Shown here: in pieces, positions 31,946-37,452 of the stretch
Numbering within the stretch: the stretch's first letter is position 1
How the letters are laid out: each line of letters begins with the position of its first letter
Notes under the pieces: model-generated
The model's database searches: none
What the model saw: only the letters and a program-made list of their open reading frames with translations
Told to the model about the DNA's origin: nothing
Made by a program: the position numbers and the translations under genes
Assembly: GCF_937859865.1 (NCBI RefSeq)
Contig: NZ_CALMAT010000113.1
Coordinates: 1 to 37,452, forward strand
Length of the DNA: 37,452 nt
From: an uncultured Mucilaginibacter sp.
GTDB lineage: Bacteria > Bacteroidota > Bacteroidia > Sphingobacteriales > Sphingobacteriaceae
Direction of reading: 5' to 3'

Positions 31946-32098
31946 CTATAGCTTCACGTATTGTTCTATCGACAATTTACCAAGTTTGTACATGAAATCC
32001 AAGATTAATTTTGCTTCTTCTATAGTGACAATAGTCCTATGCTTTTTCAGAATTTCTACAGCTTTTTCCGGTGTAAGCGATCTTTTTTCGGGTAGCAT
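31946..32098 (-). CDS. Small conserved-looking protein next to the recombinase
   Basis: The first ATG (32098) gives 50 residues: MLPEKRSLTPEKAVEILKKH, then RTIVTIEEAKLILDFMYKLG and a short tail. The frame is open further to a TTG at 32128, but the ATG is preferred. It is predicted to be all-helical and carries no signal peptide. It ends nine bases before the recombinase start on the same strand, so the two are probably co-transcribed. Small ORFs with this kind of sequence are common upstream of serine recombinases of Bacteroidota elements, which is my recollection and not a tested statement. A role as a directionality or regulatory factor is possible, but nothing in the sequence proves it. 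Confidence 0.6.
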   Translation of the reverse strand: MLPEKRSLTPEKAVEILKKHRTIVTIEEAKLILDFMYKLGKLSIEQYVKL

Positions 32099-32108
32099 AT
32101 TTGGTTTC

Positions 32109-32130
32109 TTTTGCTTTGTAAAAAGCAAAA
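32109..32130 (-). promoter_or_regulatory. 9-bp inverted repeat upstream of the small recombinase-linked ORF
   Basis: TTTTGCTTT (32109-32117) and AAAGCAAAA (32122-32130) are perfect reverse complements with a 4-base loop. The repeat lies 11-32 bases upstream of the ATG at 32098 and could be an operator or a leader hairpin for the recombinase operon. Confidence 0.4.
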
Positions 32131-32554
32131 CTGGGGGAAGCTTATTTAAGTAATTGTATATCGAATACCAAGCACAATTTTTACACCTAATCCTCTTATT
32201 CTTAGTAGTTTATTGTAAATTTCTTTTTGAAATCAAGTTATTTATAAGTCTCTCTTTTACTTTTTATTCAGCTAAACTATAGTAATTCAAGTAACTTCTA
32301 TCAATCCTTGTCCCAAAACCTATACTCACCAATACCTGTCAATATTTGCATCATATTGGCTTGTTAAAACCATTAGCAATGATATTAAAAACTACAATCA
32401 GAAAACACTCTATTACTAGCACCAGGGTTAGAAAATCCGACAGGGATACGGCAAATAGAACCGAATAAATCTTTAACTGAAGCATTAATCAAATCATAAA
32501 ATCAACCATTAACCACGGGCTTTAAGGGGGCGTTTTACAATCACGCGGGTGCTT
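32131..32554. other. AT-rich non-coding spacer of the mobile element
   Basis: No credible gene occurs between the divergent recombinase operon and the mobilization operon. The stretch is AT-rich up to about 32,500 with short A- and T-runs and becomes GC-richer towards the candidate oriT. Both promoters of the divergent operons should lie here, but I could not place them with confidence. Confidence 0.5.
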
Positions 32555-32634
32555 GGCAAGATGTACTTTTGTCCACACAAAAGGCCTTGCCCTCCTTTCA
32601 GTCCGTAGGTGACCGCTGCGGAACTTGCGGTCAC
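32555..32634 (+). other. Candidate origin of transfer (oriT) with two hairpins
   Basis: Hairpin one: GGCAAG (32555-32560) with CTTGCC (32586-32591), enclosing CTTTTGT/ACAAAAG (32566-32572, 32577-32583) around CCAC. Hairpin two: GTGACCGC (32609-32616) with GCGGTCAC (32627-32634), ten-base loop. They lie directly upstream of the mobC-like gene and relaxase, where oriT sits in most MOBP-type elements. A nic site cannot be fixed by eye. Confidence 0.5.
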
Positions 32635-32656
32635 TAGTTTTTATCATGTACTTATT

Positions 32657-33064
32657 ATGGGCAGGACAAAATATAAAGCCCGGGAAGAATTACTGAACTT
32701 CCCGGTAAGGACCAGGGTAACTGAAGTTACTTATAAACGACTGGAAAAACTGGTAGCGGAAAGCAACTGCCAGTCTGTAGGCGAAGTAGCCAGAAAGATA
32801 TTGTCCCGTGAAAAGATACTTTGCTTTTATAAGGACATTACGATGAACGCGCCGATGGAAGAACTGGCAAGTATCCGAAAAGAACTGAAATCCATAGGCA
32901 TCAATATCAACCAGCTCACCAAAGGGTATAACAGTGCAAAGGAAGAAGCCCATAGAGCTTTTTATATCTTAAAAGTATTGGAGCAGTATAAACCGGTCGA
33001 AGCAAAAGTGGACAGGCTGCTTTTATTAGTATCAGCGTTAGCCGAAAAATGGTTGCAAAAATAG
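32657..33064 (+). CDS. Mobilization accessory protein (MobC-like)
   Basis: This encodes a 135-residue oriT-binding accessory protein from the MobC/BmgB type. The frame can be read from a GTG at 32609, but that start lies inside the candidate oriT hairpin; the ATG at 32657 (MGRTKYKAREELLNFPVRTR) is preferred. The first part looks like a ribbon-helix-helix DNA-binding fold (TRVTEVTYKRLEKLVAESNC, then SVGEVARKILSREKI). The second part matches the MobC pattern (LASIRKELKSIGININQLTK). Such proteins open the oriT and recruit the relaxase. The last 16 bases overlap the relaxase start in another frame, which indicates translational coupling. Confidence 0.85.
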   Translation: MGRTKYKAREELLNFPVRTRVTEVTYKRLEKLVAESNCQSVGEVARKILSREKILCFYKDITMNAPMEELASIRKELKSIGININQLTKGYNSAKEEAHRAFYILKVLEQYKPVEAKVDRLLLLVSALAEKWLQK

Positions 33065-34361
33065 TCAGCGGTAAAAGTATAAGAGGCCTGCTCAACTATA
33101 ACGAAAGTAAAGTGAAGGCAGGTAAGGCAGAACTGATTATGGTCAGTAGGTTTGCAGGGGAAACCAGTCAATTAGGGTTTAACCAAAAGCTTCAGCGCTT
33201 TGAACATCTTACTGATTTGAATAGTCATGTAAAAACCAATTCGGTTCATATTATGCTCAACTTTGATTTCATGGAGCAGCCCGATTATTTCAAGCTGCAA
33301 CAAATTGCTGCTTCATATATGGAAAAGATCGGTTTCGGTGAGCAGCCTTATTTGGTTTACAAACATGAGGATGCAGCTCATCCCCATATCCATATCGTTA
33401 CGACTAATATCCAGGAAGACGGGTCGAGGATCAACCTGCACGACATAGGAAAAAGACTTTCTGAACCGGCAAGAAAAGAACTGGAAAAGGAATTTGGCCT
33501 GATTAAAGCCGAAGGAAAGGAACTGAAAGATGCCATAGCCATAAAAGCGGTTAACATAGAAAAAGCAGAATATGGGAAAACGCCTACCAAGCGTGCTATC
33601 ACCAATGTCGTTACTGCTGTTACCCGGGATTATAAATATACCTCCCTTGCTGAAATGAATGCCATACTCAAACAATTTAATGTTATAGCAGACCGAGGCA
33701 AAGAGGATACCCAAATGTTCCAAAAGAAAGGTTTGATCTATTCGATTATCGATGAAAAGGGTAACAAGATGGGTATCCCTTTCAAGGCAAGCAGTTTGAA
33801 TGGTAAACCGACGCTTCCTAACCTCGAAAGCAAGTTCATACAAAACGAAGAAAAGCGAAAACCTTACAAGGAAGACCTAAAAGCCAGCATTGATAAAGTT
33901 TTTACTGCTTATCAGCAAATTACCAAGGAGACTTTTGTAAAAGAACTGGCTAACCTAAATATCAATGCTCTTTTTCGTCAAAACGAACAAGGCCTTACCT
34001 ACGGGGTAACTTTCGTCGACAACAAAAACAAAACAGTTTTTAATGGCAGTGACCTGGGCAAAGCCTATAGTGCCAAAGCGATCAGCGAAAGGTTTAGCAA
34101 TCAGGATAAGCCTGTTCACCAACCGCAGCAAACCAGCAAACCACTGCATCTTATCTTAAGCTTAAACAACAGACCAGTTATCTGAAAACACAAAAAGAAA
34201 CGGACTACTTGAAAACGGCTCAAAAGGAACAGGAAAAAACCTACCTGAAGCCAAGCTTACCGGAAAGGTTACTGGAAAACCTGCTGGGCAAAACAGACGA
34301 GGACAGCTTACCTACCATTCCCGAGGATAAAAAGAAGAAGAAAAGGGAACTGCATTTATAA
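33049..34361 (+). CDS. MOBP-type relaxase (MobB/VirD2-like), C-terminal tail out of frame
   Basis: This relaxase nicks DNA at oriT and pilots the strand to the recipient. The relaxase domain has the motif I region GLLNYNESKV (probable catalytic Y17), motif II NSVHIMLNFDF, and the metal-binding motif III HEDAAHPHIHIV (H106, H111, H113, H115). The continuous frame ends at 34185 after 378 residues with an unlikely tail (LILSLNNRPVI). In the -1 frame a plausible natural ending continues, TTASYLKLKQQTSYLKT onward through PERLLENLLGKT and KKKKKREL to a TAA at 34361; that frame is closed upstream at 34109. One missing base between about 34,110 and 34,180 explains this. The truncated protein may still nick. 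Confidence 0.85.
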
Positions 34362-34386
34362 ATCATCATAAAATAAAAGCGACATC

Positions 34387-34476
34387 ATGCAAACAGGAGA
34401 AGCCCTGCAAGGGCTTAGAAAAATCATTGATTTTACCAGGCTGATCAGCCTGTTTATTTTAGCAGTGCATTTTTGA
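34387..34476 (+). pseudogene. N-terminal stub of a conjugative coupling protein (TraG/MobC-type T4CP)
   Basis: A 29-codon frame begins MQTGEALQGLRKIIDFTRLI and ends SLFILAVHF, then TGA. This matches the N-terminal segment by which Bacteroidota type IV coupling proteins begin, a short cytoplasmic helix leading into the first membrane helix. The rest, normally more than 600 residues with Walker motifs, is missing; the next 600 bases contain no related sequence. It follows the relaxase by 25 bases, which is the expected place of this gene. An internal deletion has apparently removed nearly the whole coupling protein. Confidence 0.55.
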
Positions 34477-34510
34477 GCAAAGCCCGTAAAACCAGTAAAC
34501 CTGTTTGAAC

Positions 34511-34546
34511 CAAAGGCGTGGATTTAATTATCCAGGCCTTTTTTAG
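34511..34546 (+). terminator. Terminator-like hairpin
   Basis: AAGGC and GGAT pair with ATCC and GCCTT around an AT-rich loop, followed by a T-run (CCTTTTTTAG). Pairing is imperfect. It would end transcripts from the mobilization operon just after the coupling-protein stub. Confidence 0.5.
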
Positions 34547-34559
34547 TTATATAATCGAA

Positions 34560-35030
34560 AGAATTTTTTATAAGTGAAATTTAACCACATAAGGGCAAAA
34601 GCCATTTCCTGCATTCCGCACAGCTCCATTCCGTAAACCGCTTCCCGCTTTGGTAGCTGAAAAGCGTAAGGCTCCTTCGTCGCCACACGCATTTAATCCG
34701 CTTTTCTAATCACCTTCTTAAGCAGAAATACTACTAGCAATAACGTCTGGTAATGTGCTTTTTCAGTAGCCACTGGCCTTTTATATACAGCAAATTTCCG
34801 ATGAGCAGGGACACATGAGCAAGGTCGGGCCCTACGGGTTTTGAAAAAATAATCTTCCTCTCCTTTTTTCAGTGGTGCCCTTCGGGCGGGTTGTCCCGGA
34901 GAGCGTATTTTTTTTCCAAAAACCTTGCCCATGTGCCCTGCCTAATCAGGTGCGCTGCTTAATAAAAAGCCAGCGAGCCTATGCGAGCGGACTTAAAAAC
35001 AAAGCATCAAAAACAAAAAAGCACCGAACC
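34560..35030. other. Non-coding region holding a large imperfect hairpin (34806-34940)
   Basis: No credible gene is found here; the frames on both strands lack any familiar pattern. The main structure is a 135-base imperfect hairpin. CAGGG, CACATG and GCAAGG (34806-34824) pair with CCTTGC, CATGTG and CCCTG (34923-34940) with one bulge and one mismatch. The stem continues as TTTTGAAAAAATA (34839-34851) against the T- and A-runs at 34907-34921. The inner loop holds GCCCTTCGGGC (34878-34888). It could be a structured RNA, a leader of the downstream gene cluster or a replication or termination site. Confidence 0.55.
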
Positions 35031-35150
35031 ATGAAACTACCAAAAAGCAGGGCACCACCAACTGGAAAGCGGATTACGACCACAGACCGATCGATCACAA
35101 AAAGCAAAACCAATTACGATTCAAAAATCAAATTCATTTTAAAAACATAA
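35031..35150 (+). CDS. Possible small basic peptide
   Basis: An ATG at 35031 opens 39 codons (MKLPKSRAPPTGKRITTTDR, then SITKSKTNYDSKIKFILKT). The product would be Lys/Ser/Thr-rich, basic and disordered. It ends five bases before the start of the next gene, in the same direction, which is the only support. I do not recognise it and it may be just leader sequence of the next gene. Confidence 0.3.
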   Translation: MKLPKSRAPPTGKRITTTDRSITKSKTNYDSKIKFILKT

Positions 35151-35155
35151 AACCC

Positions 35156-35719
35156 ATGGAAACCAAAGTAAAAGAAAACGGCGCAGCCGTAAACGGCAAA
35201 GCAGAGGCAGCATTTATCAATAACAACCCGGTAAATAAAGAAGCCGTGAAACCAGAGGAAGCGAAAGCCGGAGAAGTGAAAAAAGATGGCGCGCAAGAAC
35301 AACCTGGGCAACCGCTACCACCAAAAGACGGAATTGAACAGTCAAAACCAGAACAACTGAAAGCAACGGAGCAACCCAATGCAGAACCGGCAAAAGCAGA
35401 AACCAAACTTGCGAAACCTGCATTGAACCTGGAAGGCACTTTAAAATTAGTGGAAGAACTGCACCGCAGGAAAATACAAAGGGACAAGCTGCTTGATACC
35501 ATTAACACTTTGGAAGCTTTTGAAGTGGCACAAATCGAAGACGGGGACGATACAGACAATAACCATTTTCAGGGTTGTACTTTGATGATCGAGGACGACA
35601 GCCGGAGGAAGTTTATTACTAAAAACCCTGTTATCATCTGGTCAGTGAGCCAGTATGTGAACATCCTTTGTGTTGAAAAGCTATCAGAAATAGAAGCTGG
35701 CATTATCATTCCTGCATAA
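35156..35719 (+). CDS. Element-encoded hypothetical protein with Lys/Glu/Pro-rich N-terminus
   Basis: This 187-residue protein has no signal peptide and no membrane segment. Residues 1-95 are a disordered tract rich in Ala, Glu, Lys, Pro and Gln. Residues about 96-187 form a compact domain: two helices (LNLEGTLKLVEELHRRKIQR and DKLLDTINTLEAFEVAQ), then a strand-rich end (GCTLMIEDDSRRKFITKNPV, IIWSVSQYVNILCVEKLSEI). Similar proteins usually accompany the DUF932 gene cluster in Bacteroidota integrative elements, sometimes near PRTRC-type genes; that is recollection from family context and not proof. The role is unknown. A structured non-coding region precedes it and a hairpin follows it. Confidence 0.7.
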   Translation: METKVKENGAAVNGKAEAAFINNNPVNKEAVKPEEAKAGEVKKDGAQEQPGQPLPPKDGIEQSKPEQLKATEQPNAEPAKAETKLAKPALNLEGTLKLVEELHRRKIQRDKLLDTINTLEAFEVAQIEDGDDTDNNHFQGCTLMIEDDSRRKFITKNPVIIWSVSQYVNILCVEKLSEIEAGIIIPA

Positions 35720-35742
35720 GTGGTATTGATAGCAAAAATAGC

Positions 35743-35775
35743 AATGCTTCCTGTACTTGCAGTTCAGGAAGCATT
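35743..35775. terminator. 11-bp perfect hairpin after the hypothetical gene
   Basis: AATGCTTCCTG (35743-35753) and CAGGAAGCATT (35765-35775) pair perfectly with an 11-base loop. There is no T-run, so it may be a processing or stability structure more than a terminator. It shares ATGCTTC with the chromosomal 12-mer but not the rest. Confidence 0.55.
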
Positions 35776-35840
35776 CTAAACCTCACCCAGTTTCTAAAAT
35801 AACGATAACCACAGCACCAATAAAAACAACAAAAACAACC

Positions 35841-35970
35841 ATGTTAGAATTATTTATCGAACTGACAGGGCCAAATCTTTTGGGACGGCTATGCCCAGCA
35901 ATTAGCAGGCGACAGCCCTGCTGTATTCCAAACTGAGTTCAGTGATTTTTTGAATTTCTATAACGAATAA
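35841..35970 (+). pseudogene. Small element gene broken by one extra base
   Basis: An ATG at 35841 starts MLELFIELTGPNLLG, which soon runs into a stop. If one T is removed from the TTTT run at 35878-35881, the reading goes on as LWDGYAQQLAGDSPAVFQTE and FSDFLNFYNE to the TAA at 35970, giving about 42 acidic, helical residues. Spacing (about 38 bases) and orientation fit the surrounding cluster. I do not know its function. Either a true mutation or a sequence error in the homopolymer explains the break. Confidence 0.5.
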
Positions 35971-36008
35971 CAACCAGCAGTTAAATAAAACAATCAACAG
36001 CTAATCAA

Positions 36009-36197
36009 ATGAAAGACACCATTTTTTTATTCTTTAAAGTCGTGATCCAGACCAGTCATACTGCTATCCGGGATGCAGTAAAAGAACTGGAAACAGAAAC
36101 AACCTATTTTATAGGGAGCACAAAAAACGTGCAGGTATTAGAAACAGAGATCATCAAACTGAATACTGACCATTTAGACGATGATGAGCTACACTAA
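36009..36197 (+). CDS. Small element-encoded protein
   Basis: This 62-residue protein (MKDTIFLFFKVVIQTSHTAI onward, ending TDHLDDDELH) lies between the broken small gene and the DUF932 gene, in the same direction with short gaps of 38 and 54 bases. The N-terminal third is a beta strand followed by a helix, and the tail is acidic. No signal peptide or membrane helix is evident. I cannot assign a function. Its context suggests that it belongs to the conserved accessory cluster of such elements. Confidence 0.6.
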   Translation: MKDTIFLFFKVVIQTSHTAIRDAVKELETETTYFIGSTKNVQVLETEIIKLNTDHLDDDELH

Positions 36198-36251
36198 GCT
36201 GCGGTCAATAAACCAAAAACAACCAGATCAAAAACAATCAAAAAAACAATC

Positions 36252-37312
36252 ATGGCACATAATCTAAATTATAACCAGCAGAAAGGCAAGCACAGCTTCT
36301 TTTCCGTTAAAGGAAAAGCATGGCACGGGTTAGGACAAATTATCAGCGATTACCCGACAAGCGAGAAAGCGATCATACATGCAGGGTTAGACTACCAGGT
36401 AGAAAAAGACCTTTGTTTACCTACGATGCAAACAATAACTTTTGGGACAATAGCGAGGCAATATCGGATATCGAACTATCAAACCATTTTGCAACCGTCC
36501 GGGCAGACACAGACCAGGTTTTAGGCGTAGTAGGCAATGATTACGAGATCGTACAGAACATAAACGCTTTTTCGTTTTTTGACGAAATTGTCGCCAGCAG
36601 AAAGGATATTTTATATGAAACGGCAGGCGCATTAGGCAAAGGTGAGCGTATTTTTATTACGGCGAAACTGCCTGATTATATAAAAGTCGGTAGGGATGAC
36701 TTGATTGAGCAGTATTTATTCCTGACTACTTCCCATGACGGTTCGGGCAGTATCACTATCGCTTTTACGCCTGTTCGGATCGTTTGCCAGAACACCTTAA
36801 ATGCAGCCTTAAAAAATAGCAGCAACAGCATCAGGATACGTCATACGGCAAGTGCAGCAGAAAAGCTGAAAGGTGCACAACAAATACTGGGTAGGTCGAT
36901 GCAGTTATCGGTAGAACTGGAAGCAGTGTTTAACCACTGGGCAAGGGTCAAAATCACAGACCGCGAAGTAAAAAGGCTGATCGAACTCGCAATGGCACCA
37001 GGCAAAGAAGTACCGCAAAAGCCTAAAAGCGAAAAGCAAGAGGAATATTCCTCCATATTTAACAATACGGTTAGTTCTGTAATGGAATACGCTTTAACAA
37101 GCCCGACACAACAGGAAGTAACTACCAAAGGCACTTTGTTTGGTGCTTATAATGCCGTTACCGGCTATTTTCAGAATGTCAAGAATTATAAGGACGGGGA
37201 AGCTAAGTTTAAATCCATCATGTACGGCGCAGGAATGCAGAAATCACAGACTGCTTTTGATCTGTGTGCTGATTTTGCAAAACATGGAAGTAGTTTTTTG
37301 AGGCTAAACTAA
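36252..37312 (+). pseudogene. DUF932 (phage/plasmid-like TIGR03299-type) gene with a one-base deletion
   Basis: The first frame (from ATG 36252) reads MAHNLNYNQQKGKHSFFSVK, then GKAWHGLGQIISDYP and GLDYQVEKD, the typical start of DUF932 proteins. It breaks down after the A-run at 36403-36407. From there the -1 frame reads RPLFTYDANNNFWDNSE and continues without interruption to the stop at 37312, with GVVGNDYEIVQN, ALGKGERIFITAKLP, LFLTTSHDGSGSITIAFTP and KGTLFGAYNAVTGYFQN. Adding one A gives EKRPLFTYD, the family sequence, and a full-length protein of about 354 residues. DUF932 proteins are common on plasmids and integrative elements; their role is not known. As it stands the gene is split in two. 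Confidence 0.85.
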
Positions 37313-37340
37313 TACTGAAATATACCAATTAATAAAGGTT

Positions 37341-37452
37341 TGGACTTGCAACAAAAAAGTGGACAAATGGTTAAGCTGCGATAATTTGATTGTTTAGTTG
37401 TTTTTCAAAGTTCTGCGGTGAGGTATATCCCAAGGCAGAATGTAACCTTTTA
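37341..37452 (-). mobile_element. Right-edge IS3-family insertion sequence, one end only
   Basis: The sequence from about 37341 (TGGACTTGCAAC) looks like the terminal inverted repeat and short 3' non-coding part of an IS3-family element, followed on the minus strand by the end of its transposase. It lies 29 bases behind the DUF932 stop. The other end is outside the window, so the exact boundary and any target duplication cannot be confirmed. Confidence 0.6.
37371..37452 (-). CDS. IS3-family transposase (OrfB/rve type), C-terminal fragment at window edge
   Basis: Read on the minus strand, the last codons are LHSALGYTSPQNFEKQLNNQ followed by IIAA and a TAA at 37373-37371. HSALGYxSPxxFE is the characteristic C-terminal motif of IS3-family transposases, which carry out cut-copy transposition through a DDE integrase domain. 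The rest of the gene lies beyond the window. It is a recent-looking insertion next to the already broken DUF932 gene. Confidence 0.8.
   Translation of the reverse strand, partial: KRLHSALGYTSPQNFEKQLNNQIIAA

Noticed and set aside
34560-34800. Frames on both strands in the left part of the non-coding element region
   Set aside because: Composition and lack of any known motif suggest non-coding sequence.
34872-35150. 92-codon frame before the element gene at 35156
   Set aside because: Its first part overlaps the large hairpin and has no protein-like pattern; only the last 39 codons after an ATG are kept as a weak candidate.
35743-35775. A further copy of the chromosomal 12-mer palindrome within the element
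   Set aside because: It shares ATGCTTC only; the T-run is replaced by CTG, so it does not match the word.

Overview
The window looks like a chromosome segment from a Bacteroidota bacterium, most likely of the Sphingobacteriaceae (Mucilaginibacter- or Pedobacter-like; the genus is a guess). The grounds are a MurF-alanine racemase fusion, TlpA-type thioredoxins, a Bacteroidota-type tRNA promoter (TTTG-N19-TAnnTTTG class), Bacteroidota-type mobilization genes, and start sites with little Shine-Dalgarno signal.

Bases 1 to about 30,000 are ordinary chromosome. In order they hold the end of an ABC efflux ATPase with a TolC-type partner, a lipoprotein, an epoxide-hydrolase-like enzyme, an amino acid permease, small exported proteins, a class C beta-lactamase-like hydrolase, a three-gene periplasmic molybdenum aldehyde oxidoreductase operon (2Fe-2S, FAD and Moco subunits, joined by ATGA overlaps), a signalling cluster (response regulator-kinase, triple-receiver hybrid kinase, CheR), an SDR enzyme, RecR, a four-helix-bundle S23 protein, a sodium symporter, a LOG protein, two TlpA paralogues, a DUF502 membrane protein, MurF-Alr and RecX, and then tRNA-Gly(GCC) and tRNA-Leu(UAA).

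From about 30.3 kb to the right edge lies a decayed mobilizable element. It starts at a duplicated tRNA-Leu 3' end and carries a serine recombinase whose stop codon lies inside the tRNA copy, a small companion ORF, a candidate oriT, a MobC-like accessory protein, a MOBP-type relaxase, a stub of a conjugative coupling protein, a strongly structured non-coding segment, a cluster of conserved element genes including a DUF932 protein, and the edge of an IS3-family insertion. Three of its genes appear broken by single-base indels, at least two of them in homopolymer runs.

The most striking signal is a short DNA word, TAAAAGAAGCAT (or TAAAAACAGCAT), found 26 times on both strands of the first 29.4 kb and not once in the 7 kb element. 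It is concentrated just after stop codons, twice forms perfect terminator-like palindromes, and also lies inside genes in different reading frames. Density, length and placement resemble the DNA uptake sequences of Neisseriaceae and Pasteurellaceae. To my knowledge no such system is established in Bacteroidota, so this is a hypothesis from the sequence.
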